Assembly: GCF_006716315.1 (NCBI RefSeq)
Contig: NZ_VFOV01000001.1
Location: forward strand, 292,501 to 356,500
Direction of reading: 5' to 3'
From: Nocardioides albertanoniae
Lineage (GTDB): Bacteria > Actinomycetota > Actinomycetes > Propionibacteriales > Nocardioidaceae
Length of the DNA: 64,000 bases
The position numbers were made by a program, and so were the translations under genes. Each line of letters starts with the position of its first letter. Within the stretch, counting starts at the first letter, position 1. This document shows, one piece after another, positions 17,596 to 26,979 of this stretch. The notes beneath the pieces were generated by a model. It saw nothing but the letters and a program-made list of their open reading frames with translations, did not search any database and was not told where the DNA came from.

Positions 17596-20500
17596 CGCTT
17601 GGTGCATCTCTTGGCACTGTTCTTGTCGCCAACCGGGGGGAGATCGCCCGTCGAGTGATGCGCTCGGCGCACGAGCTCGGGCTGCGTACGGTCGCGGTCT
17701 TCTCCGAGGCCGACCGAGCGGCTCCACACGTGCGCGAGGCCGACGAGTCGGTCTGTCTGGGCTCCGCGCCCGCACGCGACTCCTACCTCCGCGGAGACCT
17801 GATCATCGCAGCAGCCCTGCGCACCGGCGCGGGGCTGATCCATCCCGGCTACGGCTTCCTCTCCGAGAGCGCTGCCTTCGCCAGGGATGTGGAGGCAGCG
17901 GGTCTGCGCTTCGTCGGGCCGACCGCCGACCAGATCAGCGCCTTCGGCGAGAAGCACTCGGCCCGCAGGCTCGCCGAGATCGCCGGGGTGCCGATGCTCG
18001 CCGGCTCCGGCCTGCTCGCCGGCCCCGAGGACGCCGCCGAGGAGGCGGCCCGGATCGGGCTGCCGGTGATGGTCAAGGCGACCGGCGGCGGTGGCGGCAT
18101 CGGGATGACGGCGTGCAGCTCGGAGGACGACGTGCGCGTCGCGTTCGAGCGGGTCTCGCGGCTCGCCCAGACCAGCTTCGGCACCGCCGGCGTCTTCCTG
18201 GAGCGGCTGGTGCGGCCCGCCCGCCACGTCGAGGTGCAGATCTTCGGCGACGGCCAGGGGCAGGTCGCCGTGCTCGGAGACCGCGACTGCTCGCTGCAGC
18301 GCCGCAACCAGAAGGTGATCGAGGAGGCGCCCGCGCCCGCCCTCCCCGAAGCGGTGCGCACGGTCATGCACGACTCCGCGCGCCAGCTCGCGAAGTCGGT
18401 CTCGTACCGGTCGGCCGGCACCGTGGAGTTCGTCTACGACCCGGCGCGCGAGCAGGTCTCGTTCCTCGAGGTGAACACGCGCCTCCAGGTCGAGCACGCC
18501 GTGACCGAGCAGGTGATGGGCATCGACATCGTCGCGCTCATGCTGCAGCTGGCCCGCGACGGCGTCGACGCACTGCCGGACGAGCTCTTCCGCCGCTGCG
18601 CGGCACCCGAGGCGTACGCCGTCGAGGCACGTGTCTACGCCGAGGACCCGGGCAAGGACTCGATGCCCTCGTCGGGTCTGGTCACGCGCGCCGTGCTCCC
18701 GGCCGAGACCGCGAACGTCCGCGTCGACTCCTGGATCGAGTCGGGCCTCGAGGTCTCGCCGCACTACGACCCGTTGCTCGCCAAGGTGATCGCGACCGGC
18801 GCGAGCCGTGACGAGGCGCTCTCGACGCTGGCCGACGCGCTCGGCGAGACCCACATCGACGGCATCGTCACCAACGTCTCCGCGCTGCGCGCGATGACGG
18901 CGTACGCCGAGCTCCGATCGGCCACCCACTCGACCTCGACGCTGGCCGAGCGCACCAAGGAGAGCTACGCCCGCGGCAGGAGCGGCGACCCGGATGCTCG
19001 CATCGACGTGCTCGACCCGGGCGTGCTCACCACTGTGCAGGACCTGCCCGGCCGGGTGGGCTACTGGCAGGTCGGCGTGCCGCCCTCGGGGCCGTTCGAC
19101 CCGGTCTCCTTCGCGGAGGCCAACCTGGCCGTCGGCAACCGTCGCGGCGCCCCGGGCCTCGAGGTCACCGTGCCGTTGTCGACGGGACGGGCGACGTCCG
19201 GCGGACCGGTCCTGGTCTTCTCCGACGCCGCTGTCGTCTGTGTGGCCGGGGCGCCCATGCCGGTCACCGTCGACGACGTCGCGGTGCCGCAGTGGGAGCC
19301 GGTCGAGATCCCCGCGGGCGCCACGCTGAGGCTGGGCCGCTGCGACGGCCCGGGCCTGCGGACCTACGTCGCGGTGCGGGGCGGTCTGGACGTGCCCGAC
19401 TACCTGGGCAGCGCCTCGACCTTCACGCTCGGTGGTTTCGGCGGGCACGCCGGCCGTGCTCTCCAGCGCGGCGACGTGCTCCGGCCCGGCACCGCGACCG
19501 ACCCGGAGATCGAGCCCGGCGCCACCCCCGTCTCCCGGAGACTCACCCTGACCAGCACCTGGGAGATCGGTGTCACCGAGGGGCCGCACGCCGCCCCGGA
19601 GTTCTTCACGCGCGAGGACATCGACCAGCTCTACGCGGCCAGCTATCAGGTGCACCACAACTCGGCGCGCACCGGCGTACGCCTGATCGGGCCGCGGCCG
19701 ACGTGGGCTCGTGCCGACGGCGGCGAGGCGGGCCTGCACCCCTCGAACATCCACGACACCGCCTACACGGTGGGGTCGCTCGACTTCACCGGAGACACCC
19801 CGATCATCCTCGGCCCGGACGGACCGTCGCTGGGAGGGTTCGTCTGCCCGGCGGTCGTCGCCAGCGGCGAGCTGTGGAAGATCGGGCAGCTGCGGCCCGG
19901 CGACACGGTGCGCTTCGTGCCGGTGCGCGAGAGCAAGGCCGCCGGCCTGGTCAACCACCGTGCTTCCCCTACGGTGGCCCGCGGGTCGGGCGGCGACGGC
20001 GACGACGGTGTGCTGGGCAGGATGCCCGAGACCAGCGCGCGGCCGGAGGTCACCTATCGACGCAGCGGCGACAACTCCGTGCTGGTCGAATACGGCCCGA
20101 TGACCCTCGACCTCGGTCTTCGGATGCGGGTGCACGCGCTGCAGTCGGCGCTCGCCGAGCACGCGCCGGCGGGGATCATCGACGTCACCCCCGGGATCAG
20201 GTCGCTGCAGGTGCACACCGACTCCTCCGTGCTGCGCGCTGGCCAGGTCGCCGGGCTGCTGCGTGAGCTCGAGGAGCACCTGCCCGCGACCTCCGAGCTG
20301 ACCGTGCCGTCCCGGCGGGTGCGGCTGCCGCTGTCGTGGGACGACCCCGCGACCCGTGAGGCGATCGAGCGATACACCGCCGGCGTACGCGACGACGCGC
20401 CGTGGGCGCCGTGGAACATCGAGTTCATCCGCCGGATCAACGGGCTCGACTCGATCGAGGACGTCCACCGGACCGTCTTCGACGCGACGTACCTCGTGCT

Positions 20501-21272
20501 CGGTCTGGGTGACGTCTATCTGGGCGCTCCGGTCTCGACGCCGCTGGACCCGCGGCACCGGCTGGTCACGACGAAGTACAACCCTGCGCGCACCTGGACG
20601 GCGGAGAACTCGGTCGGCATCGGTGGCGCCTACATGTGCATCTACGGCATGGAGGGGCCGGGCGGCTATCAGCTGGTCGGTCGGACGACGCAGGTGTTCA
20701 ACCGCTTCCGGCGTTCGGTGGGCCCTGGGGGGCTCTTCCAGGACGACCCCTGGGCGCTGCGTTTCTTCGACCGGATCGAGTGGTATCCCGTCTCCGCCGA
20801 CGAGCTCCTGGAGCTGCGGGCGGAGGTCGACGCCGGCCGTGGCGAGTTCGAGACCGAGGAAGGCACCTTCTCGATCAAGGAGTACGACCGGTTCCTGCGT
20901 GCCAACGAGGAGTCGATCTCGGCCTTCCGGCAGCGCCAGTCGACGGCCTTCGACGAAGAGCGCGAACGCTGGGAGGCGAACGGCGAGTTCGACATCGGCG
21001 ACCGCATCGGCGCCCACGCCGATCCGTCGCAGATCGAGGTGCCGCAGGGGTGCGTCGAGGTGACCGCACCGTTCACCTCGACGGTCTGGAAGGTCGTGGC
21101 CGACCTCGGCGCCCGGCTGGCGGAGGACGATCCGCTGATGGTCGTCGAGGCGATGAAGATGGAGGCGAGCGTGCCCGTGCCCGTCGCGGGTGAGGTGGTC
21201 GAGATCTACGTGAAGCCGGGCGAGCAGATCGCGCCGGGGCAGGTGATCGCCGCGGTGCGCCCTCTCGGTTAG
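17592..21272 (+). CDS. Urea carboxylase family, urea or guanidine carboxylase
   Basis: The 1226-residue biotin enzyme contains a biotin carboxylase domain (residues about 8-450; ATP-grasp loop TGGGGGIGM near 163 and EVNTRLQVEH near 293), a KipA-like and a KipI-like carboxyltransferase part (about 475-1030), and a C-terminal biotinyl domain with the lysine in EAMKMEAS near 1190. It carboxylates urea to allophanate or guanidine to carboxyguanidine. The two coupled DUF1989 genes point to guanidine. No allophanate hydrolase is fused or adjacent; the next gene is a TetR regulator. The ATG overlaps the preceding stop (ATGA). Confidence 0.92.
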   Translation: MTLGASLGTVLVANRGEIARRVMRSAHELGLRTVAVFSEADRAAPHVREADESVCLGSAPARDSYLRGDLIIAAALRTGAGLIHPGYGFLSESAAFARDVEAAGLRFVGPTADQISAFGEKHSARRLAEIAGVPMLAGSGLLAGPEDAAEEAARIGLPVMVKATGGGGGIGMTACSSEDDVRVAFERVSRLAQTSFGTAGVFLERLVRPARHVEVQIFGDGQGQVAVLGDRDCSLQRRNQKVIEEAPAPALPEAVRTVMHDSARQLAKSVSYRSAGTVEFVYDPAREQVSFLEVNTRLQVEHAVTEQVMGIDIVALMLQLARDGVDALPDELFRRCAAPEAYAVEARVYAEDPGKDSMPSSGLVTRAVLPAETANVRVDSWIESGLEVSPHYDPLLAKVIATGASRDEALSTLADALGETHIDGIVTNVSALRAMTAYAELRSATHSTSTLAERTKESYARGRSGDPDARIDVLDPGVLTTVQDLPGRVGYWQVGVPPSGPFDPVSFAEANLAVGNRRGAPGLEVTVPLSTGRATSGGPVLVFSDAAVVCVAGAPMPVTVDDVAVPQWEPVEIPAGATLRLGRCDGPGLRTYVAVRGGLDVPDYLGSASTFTLGGFGGHAGRALQRGDVLRPGTATDPEIEPGATPVSRRLTLTSTWEIGVTEGPHAAPEFFTREDIDQLYAASYQVHHNSARTGVRLIGPRPTWARADGGEAGLHPSNIHDTAYTVGSLDFTGDTPIILGPDGPSLGGFVCPAVVASGELWKIGQLRPGDTVRFVPVRESKAAGLVNHRASPTVARGSGGDGDDGVLGRMPETSARPEVTYRRSGDNSVLVEYGPMTLDLGLRMRVHALQSALAEHAPAGIIDVTPGIRSLQVHTDSSVLRAGQVAGLLRELEEHLPATSELTVPSRRVRLPLSWDDPATREAIERYTAGVRDDAPWAPWNIEFIRRINGLDSIEDVHRTVFDATYLVLGLGDVYLGAPVSTPLDPRHRLVTTKYNPARTWTAENSVGIGGAYMCIYGMEGPGGYQLVGRTTQVFNRFRRSVGPGGLFQDDPWALRFFDRIEWYPVSADELLELRAEVDAGRGEFETEEGTFSIKEYDRFLRANEESISAFRQRQSTAFDEERERWEANGEFDIGDRIGAHADPSQIEVPQGCVEVTAPFTSTVWKVVADLGARLAEDDPLMVVEAMKMEASVPVPVAGEVVEIYVKPGEQIAPGQVIAAVRPLG

Positions 21273-21480
21273 GCGGCGACGTACGCGGCATTCCTCCCGG
21301 CGGCACACGGCTCTGTTCAGGTGCGTCTCGCGTTGTCACACTGAGAGGCCCGCCAGCATTTATCGCCCCAGGAGGATGCTGTGCCACGTAGGAGAGCGAC
21401 ACGTCCGCGAGCGCATCGCGCCATACACGTTGTCGACGGAGTCTTCAACCCCTCTGTGGGACTTTCGGCCCTATTCTTTA

Positions 21481-21509
21481 GGGGAAGAATGCTCTTTCGA
21501 TTCTTCCCC
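21481..21509. repeat. 10-bp inverted repeat before the TetR gene
   Basis: GGGGAAGAAT (21481-21490) and ATTCTTCCCC (21500-21509) flank a 9-nt loop, ending 21 nt before the TetR start. It may be an autoregulatory operator or an attenuator between the carboxylase operon and the regulator gene. It does not match the upstream TTACCTGTC motif. Confidence 0.6.
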
Positions 21510-21530
21510 GAAACTCGGGAGGCCGCTTAG

Positions 21531-22253
21531 ATGGCATACATGACAACTAGGCGTTCTCGGCCCGGCCGCCCCAGGCATGTGCCCGATTCGGGCACCGCCT
21601 CACCACGTGATCAGATCCTCGATGCGTCTGCGCGCCTCTTCGTGTCGCAGGGCTTCGCGGCAACGTCCACCCGCGAGATCGCCGACCAGGTCGGCATCCG
21701 TCAGGCCTCTCTCTACTACCACTTCGCGGGCAAGGACGAGATCCTCGTCGAGCTGCTCCGGAAGTCGGTGCGGCCGACCACCGACAAGGTCGAGAAGATC
21801 CTCGGCCAGGTGCCGCCGCTCGACTACGAGACGGCTCTCTACCTGCTCGTGCTGGTCGACGTACGCACGCTCGCTGACGTGCCGCACAACGTCGGCATGC
21901 TCTACCAGCTGCCCGACGTGACCAACGGCGAGGTCTACAACGAGTTCCGCGACGAGCGTGAAGAGCTGGCCGATCACTATGCGGACATCGCCAGCCAGGT
22001 GGCATCCGAGACCGTGCTGGCGACGGTGCCCAAGAAGCAGCTGGGTGACCTGCTGATCCAGCTCGTCGAGGGCGTCATCAACATGCGCACCGAAGACCCC
22101 GACCGCCACATCCCGTGCTCGGAGGCCTGGGCGATCGCGGCGTCGTGCCTGCGGGTCTGCGGGGTGAGCCAGGACCGGATCGACGCCGCCTCGCCGGTCG
22201 CCATCGACATGCTCCAGGACTTCCTGGAGGACAAGGTCCCTCAGCCTGCCTGA
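21531..22253 (+). CDS. TetR-family transcriptional regulator
   Basis: The 240-residue protein has a TetR DNA-binding domain (about residues 25-75, with FVSQGFAATSTREIADQVGIRQASLYYHFAGKDEILVELL) and a helical ligand domain. GGGAGG lies 8 nt before the ATG at 21531. It follows the carboxylase on the same strand after 258 nt and is the best candidate for the regulator of that operon. The ligand is unknown; guanidine, urea or a nitrogen signal would fit the context. Confidence 0.9.
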   Translation: MAYMTTRRSRPGRPRHVPDSGTASPRDQILDASARLFVSQGFAATSTREIADQVGIRQASLYYHFAGKDEILVELLRKSVRPTTDKVEKILGQVPPLDYETALYLLVLVDVRTLADVPHNVGMLYQLPDVTNGEVYNEFRDEREELADHYADIASQVASETVLATVPKKQLGDLLIQLVEGVINMRTEDPDRHIPCSEAWAIAASCLRVCGVSQDRIDAASPVAIDMLQDFLEDKVPQPA

Positions 22254-22404
22254 CCAGCTGGCGGGCAAACGGTAAATGGTGTGCGCGGCACGCGCGTGTG
22301 AGTTGCCCAGATGAGGCTTGACCGACACACTTTCCGAGCCCCTTGCCCGCTTCCCCAGCAACGAGGACCCCACACGTGCGCAACGACCCTTCCGGAGGCC
22401 GCTG

Positions 22405-23655
22405 ATGGCCCGGAAGCAGACAGCCATCCTTTCCGTCACCCGCGGGGTGACGACGCTCAACGGCCTCGTGGTCGAACGTCCCTGGGGAGACGACCCGCAT
22501 CAAGCAGGCGTACGCGCCGTGCGGGAGCAGCTCGCCGAGCCCGCTCGTAGGCCCGTCGAGGTCGTCGCCACCGACGACGACGCCCGCGTGCGGATGCTCG
22601 TGCACCCCGACGGCCAGGTCACCGACGTCGAGACGCTCGAGGTCTTCGGAGCCCACACATCGCCGTACGACGTGCCCGGAGCGGCGTGGCTGCCCGGCGC
22701 CGCTGGTGCTGACCTGGTCATCGAAGCAGAGCCGGCCGGGGGAGCCGGCGGGGCTTCCGATCAACCGCGCGAGGAGCCCGCGGAGCCGGAGGCGGCGCCG
22801 GATCTGGGTGTTCCGGCTCCTGTCGAGCCGGCCGAGCCTCCTCCGGCTGCTCCTGCTCCGCCGCCTGCTGCTGCGCTCGTGCCGGATCCCGAGCCTGCGC
22901 CGGAACCCGCGCCCGCACCCGAGCCGGAACCCGCGCCCGCGCCGCTGCCTCCGGTGGCCCCGCCGCCGTCGACGCCTCCGCCGGCTGCTGCCCCTCCGAC
23001 CGCCGGACCGCCGGCTGCCGGACCGGCTGAGGCCGGACCACTCGTTCCGATGCACCACATGGGCCCCGGGCCGTACCAGCGATCTCGGGTGACGCGTCGC
23101 GGCCGGATCGTGCTGGTCGTCGTCGGTGTGCTGCTGCTGATCCTGCTCTATGTGGTGCTGCGCGGGTGTGCGGCCGGATCTGATCCGGGCTCCGCCGACA
23201 AGCGGGAGCCACGGAGCCAGGAGTCGACGCCGAGCGCGCCGGCCAGCGAGGACGTCATCGAGCCACCGTCGACGAAGCCCTCGCCCAGCGGGTCGGCGTC
23301 GTCGGCTCCGGTCACGCCCACCCCGACCCCGACGTCCGCCCCGACCAGGAAGCCGAAGCCGGATCCCGGTCCGACCCGGACACTGTCGGTCGACGCGATC
23401 GCGATGACCGAGGCGATCGGGCTGCGGATCGACGCCAGCCGGCTGCCGGTGACCGCCACCATCACGATGGACCCGTGGGGTGATCCGGAGAAGTTCACGC
23501 GCACGGTCACCATCACCGAGCCGAACCAGCTGGTGAAGGTCAGGCCGGTCGGCTCCGGCCACGCGAAGTGGTCGGTCAGGGTTGCCGGCGCCGACAAGGT
23601 CACCGGCTACACCCACTCCTGGCCCAAGGGCGATCGGGAGTTCGTCCGGCGCTGA
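22405..23655 (+). CDS. Proline-rich single-pass membrane protein, unknown function
   Basis: The roughly 416-residue protein has three parts. An N-terminal globular segment (residues 1-115) contains TRGVTTLNGLVVERPWG and a VRMLVHPDGQVTDVE block. A long Pro/Ala/Glu-rich linker (about 120-220) includes repeated PEPAPEPAPAPEPEP. One transmembrane helix (VLVVVGVLLLILLYVVL, about 235-252) precedes a Ser/Thr/Pro-rich and beta-like C-terminus, presumably outside. ATG 22405 follows GGAGG by 6 nt; the frame extends to 22318 without support. The linker suggests a cell-wall-spanning protein. I do not recognise a family. Confidence 0.75.
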   Translation: MARKQTAILSVTRGVTTLNGLVVERPWGDDPHQAGVRAVREQLAEPARRPVEVVATDDDARVRMLVHPDGQVTDVETLEVFGAHTSPYDVPGAAWLPGAAGADLVIEAEPAGGAGGASDQPREEPAEPEAAPDLGVPAPVEPAEPPPAAPAPPPAAALVPDPEPAPEPAPAPEPEPAPAPLPPVAPPPSTPPPAAAPPTAGPPAAGPAEAGPLVPMHHMGPGPYQRSRVTRRGRIVLVVVGVLLLILLYVVLRGCAAGSDPGSADKREPRSQESTPSAPASEDVIEPPSTKPSPSGSASSAPVTPTPTPTSAPTRKPKPDPGPTRTLSVDAIAMTEAIGLRIDASRLPVTATITMDPWGDPEKFTRTVTITEPNQLVKVRPVGSGHAKWSVRVAGADKVTGYTHSWPKGDREFVRR

Positions 23656-23751
23656 TTCACCGGGACGAATTTGCTACCACGGTCGGATGTGGCTGCGATC
23701 ACGCCCGGCGTACGCTGCACGAGAACGTGTTCCTGTGCTCGGAGGTCCCGT

Positions 23752-25131
23752 ATGCCGTTCAAGATCATGCCGCCGGTCGGCCCGCGCAAGATGGCCGGCC
23801 GCACGCTGGGAAAGGCCGAGCGCACTGCCAAGCAAGGCGTGCGCTGGGCGTTGGGTCATGGGCTGCCGCGTACGGCCATCGTGCGTTCTGCCCGCAAGGG
23901 TGACCTGCAGGGTGACCTGATCCTCAGCGGACCCGGGTCGCACACCTTCGACCTGGTCGACCTCTTCGAGGAGTTCCGCGCGCGGGGGCCGCTCTACCAG
24001 GGCGGTTTCAGCCATCTCGCGGTCGACCACGAGGTCATCAAGGAGGTGCTGACCAGCAACGACTTCATCACCGGCTTCTTCGCGCCCGACGAGTCGGGCA
24101 CGGGGCTGTTCGCGCGGGCGGCCGCCTGGTCGGCCAGCGACGTCTTCGCGCCGCTCCAGCCGCCCTCGCTGCTGGCGACCGAACCGCCGGAGCACACCCG
24201 CTATCGCAAGCTCGTCACCCGTGTCTTCACGGTGCGCGCGGTCGAGAAGCTGCGCGCCCGCACCGAGGAGATCGCCCGAGAGCTGCTCGACGACCTGGAG
24301 AAGGAGGCTGCCTCCGGAGGCAGCGTCGACCTGGTCACCCGCTATTGCGGGCTGCTGCCGATCACGGTGATCTCCGAGGTGCTCGGAGTGCCCGTCGAGC
24401 TGCGCGAACGCATGCTCGAGCTCGGCAAGGGTGCTGCCCTGAGCCTCGATATCGGGCTCGAATGGCGCACCTTCCGCGACATGGAGGCCTCGCTGGAGGA
24501 GTTCGACCACTGGCTGCGCGGCCACCTCGAGTACCTCGCCGAGCACCCGGGCGACGACCTGCTCAGCCAGCTCGTCGCGCTCCGTGACGACGGTGACCGG
24601 CTCAGCGAACGGGAGCTGCGCGCCGTCGCCGGCCTGGTCTTCGCCGCCGGTTTCGAGACCACCGTGAACCTCATCGGCAACGGCATCGCGCTGCTCCACG
24701 ACAACCCCGAGCAGCTCGAGAAGCTCACGGCACAACCCGACCTGTGGTCGAACGCGGCCGACGAGATCCTGCGGCTCGACCCGCCCGTGCTCCTCACCGG
24801 CCGCGTCGCCCGGCGCGACTCCACCATCGCCGGCCAGGAGATCCCGCGCGGCACGATCATCAACACCGTGCTGGCCGCCGCCAACCGCGACCCGGCCGTG
24901 TTCACCGACCCGGCCACCTTCGACGTCACCCGCGAGAACGCCCGCGACCACCTCTCCTTCTCCAGCGGCCGACACTTCTGCCTCGGCGCCGCCCTGGCCC
25001 GGATGGAAGGCGAGATCGGCCTCCGCCTGCTCTTCGAGCGCTTCCCCGACCTCCAACTCCTCGACGGCCGCGAACGCCACCCCACCCGCATCCTCCGCGG
25101 CTACTCCCACCTCCCCGCCCGGCTCTCCTGA
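23752..25131 (+). CDS. Cytochrome P450
   Basis: The 459-residue P450 shows the I-helix motif AGFETTVN (oxygen activation), the ExxR motif in DEILRLDPPV and the heme-binding loop FSSGRHFCLGAAL with the axial cysteine near residue 411. GGAGG lies 6 nt before ATG 23752; the upstream frame is not supported. No dedicated ferredoxin or reductase is next to it, so the redox partner is elsewhere. The substrate is not evident. The 21-bp repeat cluster begins 5 nt after its stop. Confidence 0.92.
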   Translation: MPFKIMPPVGPRKMAGRTLGKAERTAKQGVRWALGHGLPRTAIVRSARKGDLQGDLILSGPGSHTFDLVDLFEEFRARGPLYQGGFSHLAVDHEVIKEVLTSNDFITGFFAPDESGTGLFARAAAWSASDVFAPLQPPSLLATEPPEHTRYRKLVTRVFTVRAVEKLRARTEEIARELLDDLEKEAASGGSVDLVTRYCGLLPITVISEVLGVPVELRERMLELGKGAALSLDIGLEWRTFRDMEASLEEFDHWLRGHLEYLAEHPGDDLLSQLVALRDDGDRLSERELRAVAGLVFAAGFETTVNLIGNGIALLHDNPEQLEKLTAQPDLWSNAADEILRLDPPVLLTGRVARRDSTIAGQEIPRGTIINTVLAAANRDPAVFTDPATFDVTRENARDHLSFSSGRHFCLGAALARMEGEIGLRLLFERFPDLQLLDGRERHPTRILRGYSHLPARLS

Positions 25132-25136
25132 CCCTG

Positions 25137-25248
25137 CCGAGGAGTCACGTCTGCAGGTCGAGACGTCACTCCTGCAGGTCGAGATGGCACCTCGGTGCCA
25201 TCTCGACCTGCACAACTGACGCTTCGACCTGCACAACCGACGTCTCGG
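25137..25248. repeat. Palindromic cluster of 21-bp repeats, with a 19-bp perfect core
   Basis: The centre is a perfect inverted repeat: 19-bp arms at 25173-25191 and 25194-25212 around TC, with arm TGCAGGTCGAGATGGCACC. Each side continues with tandem 21-bp units of the type TGACGTCTCGACCTGCANNAC, so the whole 112 bp is an imperfect palindrome. It lies between the convergent P450 and WYL genes. Related units occur at 26261-26318 on the other side of the WYL gene. Confidence 0.85.
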
Positions 25249-25264
25249 CGGGAAGGGAGGTACG

Positions 25265-26215
25265 TCAGTGCTCGGCGGCGTCGAGGAGGCGGCGGCCGAG
25301 GGTGGCGACGCAGCGGCGTACTTCGTCGCCTTCGATGACGTGGAACGGGACGGCGCGACCGGCGAGCTCGTGGGCGTACCAGTCCGGGCTGTTGGTGCTC
25401 CCGACGAGCCGGCAGTGCGTGTCGTCGATGGGTTCGAGGCGTCCGAGCACGCGGGGGAGGTAGCGATCGATCTGCGCGAACGGGGCGTCGAAGACGACCT
25501 CCACCGGATAGGCCCAGCCTTCGCCGAGATGCTCCTCGACCTCGGTGAGCGGATCGATCTCGGGGCGTACGAACGTGGTCTCCTCGATGTCGACCGCGCT
25601 CATCCTGTCGACGCGCAGCACGCGGCGGGCGTCGGCGGTGTGCGACCAGCAGAGCAGATACCAGCGGGCGTGGCGCACGACGACGGCCCACGGGTCGACC
25701 ACCATCTTGCGCTCGTTGCCGTGCTCGGTCGTGTAGGCGATCGTCGTGCGGCGCCGGGAGTCGCAGGCCTGCACGAGGCTGGTGGTGATGTCCGGCTCGG
25801 GGGAGACGGCACTCCGGTCGGGCACCGCCGAGATCGTACGCCGCACTGCGGCCACCGTCTGCGACAGCGACTCCGGCAGCACGCGGCCGATCTTGCCGAC
25901 GGCGCTGCCCACCGGGCCGGTGGCGTCGGAGATGTCGTGGTGGCCGTCGAGCAGCGCCATCACCAGGCCGAGCGCCTCCGCGGTGGTGAAGATCAGCGGC
26001 GTACGCATGCCGCGACCGAGCCGATAGCCGCCGTAGGGGCCGCGTTCGGACTCGACCGGGATGCCCGCCTCGCGCAGGATCGCGATGTAGCGGCGTGCGG
26101 CGCGCTCGGTGACCCGTAGCCTCTCGCCCAGCCGTTCGGCGGTGATGCCGGGGGAGGACTGCAGCAGCTCCAAGGTGAGCAGTGCCCGCGCGGTCGGGCT
26201 CTCGTCATGTGCCAT
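25265..26215 (-). CDS. WYL-domain transcriptional regulator
   Basis: The 316-residue protein has an N-terminal HTH (about residues 10-65, with ERLGERLRVTERAARRYIAILREAGIPV and a wing RGPYGGYRL) and a C-terminal WYL domain (WYLLCWSHTADARRVLRVDRM, about 185-205, plus a WCX-like end). It resembles the YafY/PafC regulators. WYL proteins often sense nucleotides or DNA damage products. The gene is flanked on both sides by clusters of the same 21-bp repeat, one in its promoter region. Confidence 0.9.
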   Translation of the reverse strand: MAHDESPTARALLTLELLQSSPGITAERLGERLRVTERAARRYIAILREAGIPVESERGPYGGYRLGRGMRTPLIFTTAEALGLVMALLDGHHDISDATGPVGSAVGKIGRVLPESLSQTVAAVRRTISAVPDRSAVSPEPDITTSLVQACDSRRRTTIAYTTEHGNERKMVVDPWAVVVRHARWYLLCWSHTADARRVLRVDRMSAVDIEETTFVRPEIDPLTEVEEHLGEGWAYPVEVVFDAPFAQIDRYLPRVLGRLEPIDDTHCRLVGSTNSPDWYAHELAGRAVPFHVIEGDEVRRCVATLGRRLLDAAEH

Positions 26216-26260
26216 CGCAGCGGCTCCCGGAAGTAGTTCGTCCGGATTCCAGATTATCCG

Positions 26261-26318
26261 TGACCTCTCGACCTGCGCGAGTGACTTCTCGGCCTGCAGG
26301 AGTGACTTCTCGGCGGGG
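26261..26318. repeat. Second cluster of the 21-bp repeat
   Basis: Two adjacent 21-bp units (26261-26281 and 26282-26302) share TGACNTCTCGNCCTGCNNGAG, followed by a partial unit TGACTTCTCGGCGGG. The sequence matches units of the cluster at 25137-25248. It lies between the divergent WYL regulator and histidine phosphatase genes, where regulatory sites would be expected. Confidence 0.8.
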
Positions 26319-26343
26319 GTGGGTCCCGTACCCTGGCCCGCAT

Positions 26344-26979
26344 ATGAGAATTCTGCTGATCCGCCACGGCCAGACCCCCAGCAACGTCAGTGGGGCGCTC
26401 GACACCGCCTTCCCGGGGGCAGGGCTCACCGACCTCGGGCTGTCCCAGGCGGCGGCGGTGCCCGATGCGCTGGAGGGGGAGGGGATCGCCGGGCTCTACG
26501 CCTCCCGCCTCGTGCGTACGCAGCTGACCGCTCAGCCGCTCGCGACCCGGCTCGGGCTGCCGGTGGTCGTGCAGGAGGGGCTCGAGGAGATCAATGCCGG
26601 CGACCTGGAGATGGCGACCGGCAAGGAGGCCGTGACGGCCTACCTGGAGGCGCTGGCCGACTGGATCGACGGCACCCTCGAGACCCCGGTGCCGGGCGGC
26701 GAGGCCGGCCACGAGTTCCTGGCGCGGTTCGACGCGGCGGTGCGGGCCGTGGCCGACAAGCACGACGCCGACGACACGGTCGCGATCGTCACGCACGGCG
26801 CCGCGATCCGGATGTGGACCGGGCTGCGCACCAAGGAGTCGCCCGCGTTCGGCGACGAGAACCGCATCCGCAACACCGGCCTCGCGATCGTCGAGGGTGA
26901 CCCCGACGGCGGCTGGGTGACGACCTCGTGGAACAACGACCCGCTCGGCGGCGCGCATCTGATCGGTGAAGGATTTTGA
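26344..26979 (+). CDS. Histidine phosphatase family protein
   Basis: The 211-residue protein begins with the catalytic motif [11 protein letters not shown] (His near residue 7), continues with the arginine block [15 protein letters not shown], the acid in [10 protein letters not shown], and the second histidine in [13 protein letters not shown]. It fits the phosphoglycerate-mutase-like acid phosphatases. ATG 26344 starts the domain; the frame upstream runs through the repeat cluster and is rejected. The stop overlaps the TTG start of the YnfA gene. Confidence 0.88.
   Translation: MRILLIRHGQTPSNVSGALDTAFPGAGLTDLGLSQAAAVPDALEGEGIAGLYASRLVRTQLTAQPLATRLGLPVVVQEGLEEINAGDLEMATGKEAVTAYLEALADWIDGTLETPVPGGEAGHEFLARFDAAVRAVADKHDADDTVAIVTHGAAIRMWTGLRTKESPAFGDENRIRNTGLAIVEGDPDGGWVTTSWNNDPLGGAHLIGEGF

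Noticed and set aside
17577-21308. A 1243-codon open frame on the minus strand
   Set aside because: It is the GC-rich antisense shadow of the carboxylase gene; its translation is low-complexity and lacks any domain, while the plus strand has all expected motifs.
25131-25260. CRISPR-like array at the 21-bp repeats
   Set aside because: Units are directly adjacent with no unique spacers, the cluster is palindromic, and there are no cas genes.
26182-26343. Upstream extension of the histidine phosphatase ORF
   Set aside because: The extra residues are the translation of the repeat cluster; the domain starts at the ATG at 26344.
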